From Streptosporangiaceae bacterium (lineage in GTDB: Bacteria > Actinomycetota > Actinomycetes > Streptosporangiales > Streptosporangiaceae): DNA of 64,000 bases. Location: positions 1 to 64,000 of the forward strand of contig JAOPYK010000017.1 of the NCBI GenBank assembly GCA_025964695.1, written 5' to 3'. Under the pieces are notes generated by a model, which worked only from the letters and a program-made list of their open reading frames with translations, had not been told where the DNA came from and did no database searches. A program made the position numbers and the translations under genes. This document shows positions 1 to 7,209 of this stretch, piece by piece (the stretch's first letter is position 1; each line of letters begins with the position of its first letter).

Positions 1-1
1 G

Positions 2-160
2 ATCTCCGGCTGGCAGGTGCTGGGGGTGACCCTGGGCTGCGTGGCGCTCACCGTGGTGCTGACGACCACCCCGGTCCGATCGGTGTTCCGGTGGGCGGTC
101 GAGCCACCCCTGGACTGGCTGTTCCACAACGACAAGGAGACGGCGCGATGCGGTTCATGA
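2..160 (+). CDS. C-terminal end of a membrane protein (partial)
   Basis: An open frame enters the window at its left edge and stops with TGA at 158-160. The visible 52 residues contain one hydrophobic stretch (roughly residues 4-23, rich in V, L, T and A), followed by a short cytoplasmic-looking tail with W, R, D and K residues. This fits the last transmembrane helix and tail of an integral membrane protein. The family cannot be named from so little sequence. The frame overlaps the start of the next gene by 13 bp, so the two are probably co-transcribed and translationally coupled. Confidence 0.6.
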   Translation: MSGWQVLGVTLGCVALTVVLTTTPVRSVFRWAVEPPLDWLFHNDKETARCGS

Positions 161-522
161 TCATGCACAAGCTGGACGAGAACGACCCGGAGGCCTTCGC
201 GCCCAGCCCGGAGCTGATAGGCCGGATGAGCGTGTTCATGCGGGAGGCGGCGCAGGCGGGGGTGCTGCTGGCGGCCGAGGGACTGCGGCCGAGTTCGACG
301 GGCGCGGCGCGCATCACGGTCTCCGACGGTAAGCGCACCGTGATCGACGGGCCTTTCACGGAGACCAAAGAGCTGATCGCCGGGTTCACGATAGTGCAGG
401 TGCCGTCTAAGGAAGAAGCCGTCGAGTGGGGCTGGCGGTTCGCCGACATCTTCGGCGACATTGAGGTCGACGTCCGCCAGGTCACTGAAATGTCGGACTT
501 CGACCCGGCCCCGCCTGCCTAG
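148..522 (+). CDS. YCII-related (DGPF) domain protein
   Basis: The product is 124 residues. It begins MRFMIMHKLDEND and carries the central DGPFTETKE signature (about residues 70-78) typical of the YCII-related/DGPF family, small dimeric alpha-beta barrel proteins. In actinobacteria these are often encoded beside ECF sigma factors. I chose the ATG at 148 because the family normally starts with M-(R/K)-(F/Y)-M-(I/L); an upstream in-frame ATG at 91 would add residues unlike the family. It overlaps the end of the preceding membrane-protein frame. No catalytic activity is established for this family, and no ECF sigma factor gene is visible nearby. Confidence is high for the family and low for the role. 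Confidence 0.85.
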   Translation: MRFMIMHKLDENDPEAFAPSPELIGRMSVFMREAAQAGVLLAAEGLRPSSTGAARITVSDGKRTVIDGPFTETKELIAGFTIVQVPSKEEAVEWGWRFADIFGDIEVDVRQVTEMSDFDPAPPA

Positions 523-852
523 CCCATGCCACCAAGGCTGTCGACCGAAGGACTCCGCGCGCATGGCCAGGTCTACATCGCATTCGTGGCCTGGAGAAAT
601 AGCCCCTAAAAACCCGTCCCATTCGGCGGGGTGAGGGCTTGGACACGCAGATGTAACACTTAACGAGAGGCATCGAAACACGTAATTCTTAGTGTCCGCA
701 GCATGGATGGGGCACCATATACGTTCTGGCTTGGTCGACAATCGACATTGACGGGCCGAAATGTCCGAGGGATAAAGGGCGGGGGGCGGCGGTCCCCGCA
801 CGGACGAGCCACGGAGCCGGCAGGCGGGTGTCGGTTTCCCGTCCTGGCCTCC

Positions 853-885
853 AGGTGATTGAGGTCCTAGGTGATTGAGGTCCCT
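853..885. repeat. 16-bp tandem duplication
   Basis: AGGTGATTGAGGTCCT occurs at 853-868 and again from 869, with one extra C at the end of the second copy. A third partial copy (AGGTG) follows at 886. It lies in the intergenic region and its function is unknown. Confidence 0.8.
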
Positions 886-941
886 AGGTGTTGGAGCCGG
901 GCTCGGAGGGTGGCGCCTCTGCTCTCCGCGCCCGCTGCCGT

Positions 942-978
942 GATCTTGCGTCCGCAACCGACCCCCGGGCGCAAGATC
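942..978. repeat. Inverted repeat GATCTTGCG / CGCAAGATC
   Basis: GATCTTGCG at 942-950 and its perfect reverse complement at 970-978 flank 19 nt. A second small palindrome, GCGGC-N4-GCCGC, follows immediately. It could be a transcription-factor site, an extragenic palindrome or a terminator. There is no T-run, so a classical terminator is unlikely. Confidence 0.6.
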
Positions 979-1103
979 GCGGCGGCAGCCGCAGGATTCC
1001 TGGAACCGCCGGTTTCCCATCGGCGGAACCGCCCCGGCGACTACCGTGATCACAAGGCTGCGCCAGGCCGCGCCGCTCCTGACGCTGGGGGACGAGGACA
1101 CCG

Positions 1104-2945
1104 ATGAGCACGCAGCCCGAGGATCTGATCCGCGGCACCGTAGGCACACTGGGGTTCGCCGGACTCGCCCGTCACTACCGCGAGGGCACCCTCACCCCCG
1201 CCGAGGTGATCGAGGAGGTTCTCGACCGTATCGCGGCCCGCGGCGACGACCACGTCTGGATCTCGTTGCGCTCGGCCACCGATCTGCGGAGCGAGGCGGA
1301 TGCGCTGGAGCGCCGCTGGCCCGATCCGGGCGACCGCCCGCCGCTCTACGGGATCCCGTTCGCGGTCAAGGACAACATCGACGTCTCGGGGATGCCCACC
1401 ACCGCCGCCTGCCCGGCCTATGCCTACACTCCCGTGCGCAGTGCGCCCCTGGTCGACCGGCTCGAGGCGGCGGGTGCGCTGCTCGTCGGCAAGAACAACC
1501 TCGACCAGTTCGCCACCGGGCTGTCGGGCACGCGCAGCCCGTACGGCACGTGCGAGTCGCCGCTGGTGCCCGGCCTGATCTCCGGCGGTTCGAGCTCGGG
1601 GTCGGCGGTCGCGGTCGGCGCCGGGCTGGTCGCCTTCGCCATCGGGACCGACACGGCCGGCTCCGGCCGGGTGCCCGCGGCGATGACCGGCACCGTCGGG
1701 ATCAAACCCAGCCGTGGCCTGGTCAGCACGCTCGGCCTGGTGCCCGCCTGCGCCTCCCTCGACTGCCCGAGCGTCTTCGCTCTCTCGGTCCCCGACGCGA
1801 CGGCCGTGCTCTCGGTGATCGCGGGACCCGAACCGGCCGACCCGTGGTCGCGGACGCTTCCGCTGCCCGGCGCGACACCGCCGCCGGTGGGGCGGCTGCG
1901 CATCGGGATCCCGCGCCGGCCCGAGTTCTTCGGCGACGCCGCGGCCGCCGTCGCCTTCGCCGGGGCCGCGAAGGACCTCGCCGGCCTGGGGCACCGGCTG
2001 GTGCCGATCGAGCTCGATCCCTTCCTGGCGGCGGGGCGGCTGCTCTACGGCGGGCCGTGGCTGGCCGAGCGGCTGACCACCGTGGGCGACATGCTGCGGG
2101 ACGCGCCCGAAAACCTACATCCGGTCACGCGGCGGGTGCTGTACGGCGGGGACTCCCTCACCGCGGTCGAGGCCTTCGCCGGACTCCACCGGCTGCGCGA
2201 ACTGCGGGCGGAGACCCGGCGGACCTGGGCGGAGATCGACGTCATGGTCGTGCCGACCGTGCCGACCACCTACACCGTCGCCGAGATGGCCGAGGATCCG
2301 ATCGGCCGCAACGCCGTCCTCGGCCGGTACACCACCTTCGCCAACCTGCTGGACCTCGCCGCGGTCGCGGTGCCCGGCGGCACCACCGCCATCGGGCGGC
2401 CGCACGGGATCAGCCTGCTCGCCCCGGCGGGTGGTGACGCGCTGCTCGCCGGGCTGGCCGCGTCCTTCCACGCCCGCACCGGGACGGCCGAGGACGACGC
2501 GCCGCCCCCCGCCGCCGCCGAGCCGCTGCTGGCGGTCGTCGGCGCGCACCGCAGCGGTCAGCCTCTCAACTCCCAGCTCACCGAGCTGGGCGCGGTCACC
2601 AGGGGGACCGCCGCGACGGAGCCCTGTTACCGCCTGTACGCCCTGCCCGGAGGTGGCCCGCCGCGGCCCGGCTTGGTCCGCACCGCCACCGGCGGCACCT
2701 CGGTCGAAGTCGAGCTGTACGCCCTGAGCCCGCTGGCCCTGGGCACTCTGCTGACGAGAATCCCCCCGCCGCTCACCCTCGGCATGATCGGTCTCGCTGA
2801 CGGCCGGGAGGTGCACGGCTTCCTGTGCGAGTCGTACGCCGTGGCCGGCGCCACCGATATCAGCCGGCACGGCAGCTGGCCCACCTATCTGAGCGCCGGG
2901 GATGAGGCCGCCGGGTCTGCGGAGACCGGTGTGCGGCCGGGGTGA
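1104..2945 (+). CDS. atzF: Allophanate hydrolase
   Basis: This 613-residue protein has the length and two-domain layout of AtzF, which hydrolyses allophanate to ammonia and CO2, the second step of ATP-dependent urea breakdown. Residues about 20-440 form an amidase-signature domain. The catalytic lysine is in FAVKDNIDVSG, and the Gly/Ser-rich Ser-cisSer-Lys loop reads ISGGSSSGSAVAVG followed by TDTAGSGRVPAA. Residues about 470-600 match the small C-terminal domain of allophanate hydrolase (motifs GAHRSGQPLN, GGTSVEVELY and GFLCE). No urea carboxylase gene is visible in the window, so the partner enzyme would be elsewhere. The product could link to urea released by the allantoicase encoded further right. 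The ATG at 1104 has a GAGGAC ribosome site. Confidence 0.93.
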   Translation: MSTQPEDLIRGTVGTLGFAGLARHYREGTLTPAEVIEEVLDRIAARGDDHVWISLRSATDLRSEADALERRWPDPGDRPPLYGIPFAVKDNIDVSGMPTTAACPAYAYTPVRSAPLVDRLEAAGALLVGKNNLDQFATGLSGTRSPYGTCESPLVPGLISGGSSSGSAVAVGAGLVAFAIGTDTAGSGRVPAAMTGTVGIKPSRGLVSTLGLVPACASLDCPSVFALSVPDATAVLSVIAGPEPADPWSRTLPLPGATPPPVGRLRIGIPRRPEFFGDAAAAVAFAGAAKDLAGLGHRLVPIELDPFLAAGRLLYGGPWLAERLTTVGDMLRDAPENLHPVTRRVLYGGDSLTAVEAFAGLHRLRELRAETRRTWAEIDVMVVPTVPTTYTVAEMAEDPIGRNAVLGRYTTFANLLDLAAVAVPGGTTAIGRPHGISLLAPAGGDALLAGLAASFHARTGTAEDDAPPPAAAEPLLAVVGAHRSGQPLNSQLTELGAVTRGTAATEPCYRLYALPGGGPPRPGLVRTATGGTSVEVELYALSPLALGTLLTRIPPPLTLGMIGLADGREVHGFLCESYAVAGATDISRHGSWPTYLSAGDEAAGSAETGVRPG

Positions 2946-2953
2946 CTCCCGGG

Positions 2954-2959
2954 CACTAT
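2954..2959 (+). promoter_or_regulatory. -10 element (CACTAT) of a leaderless VOC gene
   Basis: CACTAT at 2954-2959 is followed by 7 nt and then the ATG at 2967, with no ribosome site between. This spacing places the transcription start at or next to the start codon. Confidence 0.5.
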
Positions 2960-2966
2960 GGGGGCC

Positions 2967-3344
2967 ATGAGTTTTGATGCGGCCTCTGTCATCGCGTTCG
3001 CGCCGTCCATTGATCTCGGCCGGTCCCGGGTCTTCTACGAGACGGTGCTGGGACTTCCGGTGCTGGACCAGAGCCCGTACGCCTGTGTCCTCCAGTCGGG
3101 TGGCACGATGCTGCGCGTCACCAAGGTCGAGCAACTCACCGTTCAGCCGTTCACCGTGCTCGGCTGGGGAGTACAGGACATTCACGAGACGATCGCGGAC
3201 CTGGCGACGCGGGGTGTGGCATTCGTCCGCTTCGAGGGGATGGGCCAGGACGCCGACGGCATCTGGGCCGCACCGGGTGGCGACCTGATCGCGTGGTTCC
3301 GTGACCCGGACGGCAACATGCTCTCGCTCACCCAGTTCGCCTGA
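2967..3344 (+). CDS. VOC (glyoxalase/bleomycin-resistance) family protein
   Basis: The 125-residue product has the two beta-alpha-beta-beta-beta units of the vicinal oxygen chelate superfamily. The N-terminal half reads IDLGRSRVFYETVLGLPV, and the C-terminal signature is WFRDPDGNMLSLTQF. Members bind a divalent metal or simply a small ligand. The substrate cannot be inferred. An ATG at 2958 is also in frame, but the -10-like hexamer lies just upstream of the second ATG, so I prefer 2967 and a leaderless transcript. It follows the allophanate hydrolase gene by 21 bp but probably has its own promoter. Confidence 0.85.
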   Translation: MSFDAASVIAFAPSIDLGRSRVFYETVLGLPVLDQSPYACVLQSGGTMLRVTKVEQLTVQPFTVLGWGVQDIHETIADLATRGVAFVRFEGMGQDADGIWAAPGGDLIAWFRDPDGNMLSLTQFA

Positions 3345-3376
3345 CCCCGAGCCGGGCGAGGCCGGCCGCCCGGTCG

Positions 3377-3859
3377 TTAGGGGGCGGTGACGAGGTATTC
3401 GGCCTGGCCGCTCTCGCGGGCGCGCAGCGCGGCCGGCAGCCGCCCGGAGACCATGGGCTCCAGCCTGGCGGTGGCCTGTTCCGGCGGCAAGAAGGCGTGG
3501 TCGTCGAGCTCCTCCACCTGCAGCCGGATCGTGACGTCGTCGGGCACCGTGCCGCAGTCGAACAGCAGGTACAGCATCGGGCGGAGCCGATCGCCCAGCG
3601 GCGGGGTCCACCCGACGACGAGCAGCCGCCCGGGGTTCACCGAGAGACCGACCTCCTCGAACAGCTCGCGGGCACATGCCTCGTCCGGCGGCTCGCCCTC
3701 GTCCACCATCCCGCCCGGGAATCCCCAGTGCTCCCTGTAGTTGGGCTTGACCAGCAGGACGTCCCCCGACGTGCCGGTGATGAGCCCGCCTGCCGCGACG
3801 AGAACGCTGGGCAGGGAGGCGTACCACTCCGCGGGAGGCAGCCACACTCGTTCGGTCAT
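3377..3859 (-). CDS. NUDIX hydrolase
   Basis: The 160-residue product carries a complete NUDIX box, GX5EX7REUXEEXGU. It is read as GMVDEGE at its start and REL-F-EEVGL at its end (about residues 55-77). The residues that bind the metal-pyrophosphate are all present. These enzymes cleave nucleoside diphosphates linked to another group; the specific substrate is unknown. Three in-frame ATGs lie close together. I chose the third (3859) because TAGGGT on the same strand lies exactly 7 nt upstream, the leaderless arrangement seen repeatedly in this window. That -10 hexamer includes the TAG stop codon of the PurA-like relic upstream. Confidence 0.9.
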   Translation of the reverse strand: MTERVWLPPAEWYASLPSVLVAAGGLITGTSGDVLLVKPNYREHWGFPGGMVDEGEPPDEACARELFEEVGLSVNPGRLLVVGWTPPLGDRLRPMLYLLFDCGTVPDDVTIRLQVEELDDHAFLPPEQATARLEPMVSGRLPAALRARESGQAEYLVTAP

Positions 3860-3866
3860 GGTCATG

Positions 3867-3872
3867 ACCCTA
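3867..3872 (-). promoter_or_regulatory. -10 element (TAGGGT) of the NUDIX gene
   Basis: Read on the minus strand, TAGGGT is followed by 7 nt and then the ATG at 3859. It overlaps the stop codon of the upstream PurA-like relic. Confidence 0.55.
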
Positions 3873-4440
3873 ACCACCCGGAACCACCCGGCCGATCGGG
3901 TGCCCCTGCGCCGGGCACCCGGAACGGCCGGATGTGCGGGCCGGGCGGCGGGGTCGGGTGGCCGGGGCGGGTGCGGGGACCGGACGGAGGGCCCGCCGCC
4001 GGTGCTTGTCCGCGGCGGTGGGGCCGGAGGAGGTGAGCGCCACCGGCACCCCGAGCATCGCCTCGATGGCGGGCGGCAGGCCCGGGTGCCGGCCGTCGTC
4101 CGCGGGTTCGTACACCGGGAGCGCGGTGAGCAGGCGCTCGGTCAGCCGGCCCTGGCGGCCGAGGTCGCCCGGCGGGCCGGGGACGAGCCGGTCCACCGTC
4201 CCGTCCCCAAGGTCGTAGGCCCGGCATACCCGCAGGTCCGCGCGGGTTTCCGCGACGTCCAGATGGGTCACCGCCAGGGCGTCGTCGGGGTCGAGGACGA
4301 GGACGAGGCCGGTGGGGACGGGCGAGACGGCGACGGCCGCCCGGCCCGTCGCCGCCCGGGCCAGCGCCCGGGAGACCGACGCGCCGGCGTCGGAGCCGAA
4401 CTCGCGCAGATGCTCTGTCCGGGATGCCGCACGTTGTCCA
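3870..4440 (-). pseudogene. Orphan C-terminal fragment of an adenylosuccinate synthetase-like (PurA) gene
   Basis: A minus-strand frame ending at 3870 reads like the last third of PurA. It has EHLREFGS (cf. the EFG-TTGR region), then LAVTHLDV (cf. LTKLDVL), LRVCRAYDL (cf. VCVAY), LPVYEP, and AIEAMLGVPVALTSSGPT (cf. IE-TGVPV-IISTGP). The GTP- and IMP-binding N-terminal two thirds are absent. The TGRPRRCGW segment is badly degraded, and the C-terminal 40 residues are low-complexity R/P/A. Similarity continues upstream of the only ordinary start (GTG at 4271) to about 4440 with no ATG or GTG. The sequence is therefore either a decayed gene or starts at CTG. It cannot be a functional PurA. A real short paralogue of unknown function is the alternative. 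Confidence 0.6.
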
Positions 4441-4504
4441 GTGGGAAACCGCCGCGACGCCCGGCGCGCGACTACGATCAGTCGTCGGGGGAAGGAGCCG
4501 TCCC

Positions 4505-4849
4505 ATGGATGAGGCCTACGTTCAGGTCACCACGACCATCGACTCGCGGCAGGAGGCGGCCACCCTGGCACGATCGGCGGTCGAGGAGCGGCTCGCGGCC
4601 TGTGCGCAGCTCGTCGGCCCGGTCGCCAGCACCTACTGGTGGGAAGGCGAGATCGAGTCGGCCGAGGAGTGGATGGTCGTGTTCAAGACGACCCTCGACC
4701 GCTTCGAGGAACTCGCCACCCTGATCACCGAACAGCACTCCTATGACACCCCGGAGATCATCGCCACGCCGGTGGTCGCCGGCAGTGCCGACTATCTCGG
4801 CTGGGTGAGCGAGCAGACCGAGCCCGCGGAGGAGGAAGACGTGCTCTGA
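4505..4849 (+). CDS. cutA: Divalent-cation tolerance protein CutA
   Basis: The 114-residue product matches CutA1, a small trimeric ferredoxin-like protein. Family motifs are YVQVTTTIDSRQEA near the N-terminus, RLAACAQLVGPVASTYWWEGEI (the conserved A-C-x-x, then Y-W-W/E), and HSYDTPEII near the end. The physiological role is uncertain despite the historical link to metal tolerance. The ATG at 4505 has GAAGGAG upstream. TACGAT at about 4472 could be its -10. Its TGA overlaps the ATG of the DUF3052 gene, so the two form an operon. Confidence 0.93.
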   Translation: MDEAYVQVTTTIDSRQEAATLARSAVEERLAACAQLVGPVASTYWWEGEIESAEEWMVVFKTTLDRFEELATLITEQHSYDTPEIIATPVVAGSADYLGWVSEQTEPAEEEDVL

Positions 4850-5268
4850 TGGCCGGTTACTCCGGCACGCCCTTGCCGAAGAAGCTCGGCATCAGGGCCG
4901 GTCACCGGGTCCTGCTGGTGAACGCGCCGGCGGGGCTCGCCCTGGACCCGCTGCCCCCGGACGTGGAGGTGGTCGTGGGCTCCGAGGACGGCGAGCCGTC
5001 CGGAGAGCCCTATGACGTGATCCTCGGCTGCTGCCCCGACCGCGCCGCGCTCATCGGCCACTTCGACGGCCTGCGGGCGCGGATGCGCATCGACGGAGGG
5101 CTCTGGCTGGGCTGGCCGAAGAAGTCGAGCGGCGTGCCGACCGACCTGACCGAAACCGACGTCCGGGAGTACGGGCTCGCCGCCGGACTGGTCGACAACA
5201 AGGTGTGCGCGATCGACGAGACCTGGTCCGGTCTGCGTTTCGTCGTTCGGCTGGCCGACCGTAAATGA
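4849..5268 (+). CDS. DUF3052 family protein
   Basis: This 139-residue protein begins MAGYSGTPLPKKLGI and contains GYDVI-like and LWLGWPKKSSGV segments typical of the actinobacterial DUF3052 family. It ends with the W-S-G-L-R-F-V-x-R signature. The fold looks like a small Rossmann-like alpha-beta protein with no transmembrane segment. No biochemical function is established. It is translationally coupled to cutA (TGATG overlap). Confidence 0.88.
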   Translation: MAGYSGTPLPKKLGIRAGHRVLLVNAPAGLALDPLPPDVEVVVGSEDGEPSGEPYDVILGCCPDRAALIGHFDGLRARMRIDGGLWLGWPKKSSGVPTDLTETDVREYGLAAGLVDNKVCAIDETWSGLRFVVRLADRK

Positions 5269-5350
5269 TCGGCCGCAACCGGACATGTACCCCTATTAGG
5301 TTTCAACTGTGTGACAACGGCCACAAATCTTCGATAAGCTACTGCTTACC

Positions 5351-5375
5351 GGGCGCGGTGTCCCTGACCGCGCCC
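5351..5375 (+). promoter_or_regulatory. Perfect 9-bp hairpin upstream of the MpaB-like gene
   Basis: GGGCGCGGT at 5351-5359 pairs perfectly with ACCGCGCCC at 5367-5375 across a 7-nt loop. It is 35 bp before the start codon and 80 bp after the DUF3052 stop. It could be a terminator for the upstream operon or an element in the leader of the next gene. The more AT-rich stretch before it (5280-5350) contains a second palindrome, TAAGC-TACT-GCTTA. Confidence 0.5.
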
Positions 5376-5410
5376 CGGAATGCCGGACGCCGTCCAGCGA
5401 AGAGTGGGGG

Positions 5411-6262
5411 ATGGCCGTGGATGAGGACTATGGGCTCTTCGGCCCGGACTCGGTGACCTGGCGGGTCATGGGCGAGCCGGTGCTCATCGTCGGCGGGCTC
5501 CGGGCCCTTCTGCTCCAGGCACTGCATCCGCAGTCCATGTGGGGGACGGCCCAGAACTCCGAGCTGATGGACCCGAACGCCGCGTGGTCTCGGCTGGAAC
5601 GAACCGTCCAGTTCGTACGGGTCCGTACCTATGGCACCGCCGAAGAGGTCGAGCGGGTGAGCCGCCGGGTGCGCAAGCTGCACTCCAAGATGACGGGCCT
5701 CAACCTGCGCACCGGCGAGCTCTTCGCGATCGACGACCCGGAGAACCTGCTCTGGGTCCACCTCGGTGAGGTGGATTCCTATCTCGACGTGGCCCGGCGG
5801 GCGGGAGTGCCGCTCTCGGCCAAGGACGCGGACCGGTTCGTCGACGAGCAGCGGATGGCCGCCGAGGTCGTCGGCCTGGACCCCGCGATGGTGCCGGCCA
5901 CGGTGGCCGAGATGAAGGCCTACTACGACGAGATGCGCAAGAAGGTCTGGGCCTGCAAGGAGGCGCGGGACGGGCTCAAGCGGCTCTTCTACCCGGACGT
6001 GCCCCGTCAGCTGCTGCCGCTCAAGCTGGCCGCGCCCGGGCTCGCCACGCTGGCCGTGGCGACGCTGCCCCGCTGGGCTCGCCGGATGTACGGCCTGCCG
6101 GGCCTGCCGACCGCCGATCTGGCCGCGACGCTGACGCTGAAGGGCCTCTACCACGGCACCCGTCTCATTCCCGAGCACTTCCGCTACTCGCCGGACGCCA
6201 GGCGCGCCCGGCGGCTGATCCGCGAGCACGAGACCGCCCATACCTTCCCGCTGGCCTCCTGA
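5411..6262 (+). CDS. Oxygenase MpaB family protein (DUF2236)
   Basis: The 283-residue protein has the DUF2236 hallmarks: WRVMGEPVLIVGGLRALLLQALHP near the N-terminus, then TVQFVRVRTYGT, LWVHLGEVDSYL and RLIPEHFRYSP at the C-terminus. The histidines in ALHP and WVH are the conserved haem or metal ligand candidates. The family includes the fungal MpaB oxygenase and latex-clearing protein relatives. In actinobacteria most members are uncharacterised. The ATG at 5411 has a G-rich ribosome site. It appears monocistronic. Confidence 0.88.
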   Translation: MAVDEDYGLFGPDSVTWRVMGEPVLIVGGLRALLLQALHPQSMWGTAQNSELMDPNAAWSRLERTVQFVRVRTYGTAEEVERVSRRVRKLHSKMTGLNLRTGELFAIDDPENLLWVHLGEVDSYLDVARRAGVPLSAKDADRFVDEQRMAAEVVGLDPAMVPATVAEMKAYYDEMRKKVWACKEARDGLKRLFYPDVPRQLLPLKLAAPGLATLAVATLPRWARRMYGLPGLPTADLAATLTLKGLYHGTRLIPEHFRYSPDARRARRLIREHETAHTFPLAS

Positions 6263-6306
6263 GCCGGCCGGACGCGGTGCTCGACCAGGTCGTGGCGCTC
6301 GATCCG

Positions 6307-6606
6307 TCAGCCGCGGCGCATGAGGCGGCCGACCGCGGCCATCAGCTCGGTGGACATCTCGGCCGATCTGCCCTCCTGCGCGGCCGTGGTCACGCAGTGC
6401 CGGACATGATCGTCCAGTAGGCCGAGCCCCACCTTGTCGAGTGCCGCTTGGATCGCGCTGATCTGCGTCAGCACATCGATGCAGTAGCGGTCCTCCTCGA
6501 CCATCTTCCCGATACCCCGGACCTGCCCCTCGATCCGGCGCAGCCGCGTCTGCAGCTGATCCTTGGTCGCGGTGTAACCGCGTGTGGGCGTGTCGCTCGT
6601 GGTCAT
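6307..6606 (-). CDS. csoR: Copper-sensing repressor CsoR
   Basis: The 99-residue all-helical protein matches the CsoR/RcnR family (Pfam DUF156), with the motif RRIEGQVRGIGKMVEEDRYCIDVL. The Cu(I) ligand set C-H-C is complete: Cys in RYCIDVL, then His and Cys spaced H-x3-C in HVRHC. It is predicted to release operator DNA when it binds Cu(I). I chose the ATG at 6606, preceded by GGGGAG on the minus strand; upstream in-frame starts would run through the operator region. It is divergent from the copZ-copA operon it most likely controls. Confidence 0.93.
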   Translation of the reverse strand: MTTSDTPTRGYTATKDQLQTRLRRIEGQVRGIGKMVEEDRYCIDVLTQISAIQAALDKVGLGLLDDHVRHCVTTAAQEGRSAEMSTELMAAVGRLMRRG

Positions 6607-6675
6607 CTGGTCTCTCCCCGCCCCGGCGCCCGTCGTGACCCGGATCTCATGGTCGATGTCGTCTCCAGGATAGCG

Positions 6676-6731
6676 AACCCCCAGGGGGTATGTTAGGTTT
6701 GAGACATTGATACCCCTACCCCCTAAGGGTA
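6676..6731. promoter_or_regulatory. Two CsoR-type operator candidates
   Basis: Between csoR and copZ there are two C-run/G-run pseudo-palindromes. The first is AACCCCC-A-GGGGGTA at 6676-6690, and the second lies within TACCCCTACCCCCTAAGGGTA at 6711-6731. They resemble known CsoR boxes (TACCCC...GGGGTA) and are placed to control both divergent transcripts. The first is a near-perfect 7-bp inverted repeat. Confidence 0.65.
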
Positions 6732-6748
6732 AATGAGAGGTGGCCGGC

Positions 6749-6982
6749 ATGTCCGGAACTCGCGAGGGCGCCACGGCCGGGGCCCGCTCCTACACGGTCG
6801 CCGGCATGACCTGCGGGCACTGCCGGGCCGCCGTGACCGAGGAGATCGGCAAGGTGCGCGGGGTGACCGCGGTCGAGGTGGATCTGACCACCGGCAGGGT
6901 CACGGTGAGCGGAGACGGCTTCACCGACGCCGGCGTCGGCGCCGCCGTGGACGAGGCCGGTTACCAGGTGGTGAGGGGATGA
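6749..6982 (+). CDS. copZ: Copper chaperone CopZ (HMA domain)
   Basis: The 77-residue product is a single heavy-metal-associated domain. The metal site GMTCGHC lies near the N-terminus, followed by the betaalphabetabetaalphabeta pattern ending in a G-Y motif (EAGYQVV). It would carry Cu(I) to the CopA ATPase. I start at the ATG at 6749, which has GAGAGGTGG upstream; an in-frame GTG at 6740 overlaps that ribosome site. Its stop overlaps the next start (ATGA). Confidence 0.92.
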   Translation: MSGTREGATAGARSYTVAGMTCGHCRAAVTEEIGKVRGVTAVEVDLTTGRVTVSGDGFTDAGVGAAVDEAGYQVVRG

Positions 6983-7209
6983 ACGCCGCAGCGCGCCTGG
7001 CCCTGTGCGCGGTGGCGCTCTCCGTGGTGTTCGGTGCCGCCGCGTTGCGTGCCGGAGACCTGGCCTACCTGCACACCCATCCCGACGATGGTGACAGGCT
7101 TGCCTTCATGAGCGACTACCCGAGCCCGGGTTCGTACCGGCCGTGGGTCCAGTTCTCCTACCGTGGCCGGGTACAGACGGCCGCGTTCACACAGGAGGTG
7201 ACCCGGTGA
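6979..7209 (+). CDS. Small membrane-anchored protein in the copper operon
   Basis: This 76-residue protein is translationally coupled on both sides, with ATGA to copZ and GTGA to copA. It has an N-terminal hydrophobic helix (about residues 5-22) and then [11 protein letters not shown], followed by [26 protein letters not shown]. The C-terminal part resembles the last domain of larger secreted proteins in actinobacterial copper clusters (motifs LAYLHVHP and F-x-G-x-V-x-T-A-x-F). Only that domain is kept here, tethered by one helix. His residues in YLHTHP and Met in FMSDYP are possible copper ligands. The function is inferred from context only. Confidence 0.75.
   Translation: MNAAARLALCAVALSVVFGAAALRAGDLAYLHTHPDDGDRLAFMSDYPSPGSYRPWVQFSYRGRVQTAAFTQEVTR

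Larger units (their letters stand above)
523..1103. other. 580-bp intergenic region with short repeats
   Basis: No convincing gene is seen. The first half (about 560-780) is noticeably more AT-rich than the surroundings, as expected for a promoter or for decayed DNA. The second half holds a short tandem repeat and an inverted repeat, listed separately, followed by the GC-rich leader of the allophanate hydrolase gene. A frame on the minus strand through this segment has no recognisable protein features. Confidence 0.5.

Noticed and set aside
482-673. A 63-codon minus-strand frame after the YCII gene
   Set aside because: It overlaps the YCII 3' end and runs into AT-richer DNA with mixed codon use; no start signal or motif.
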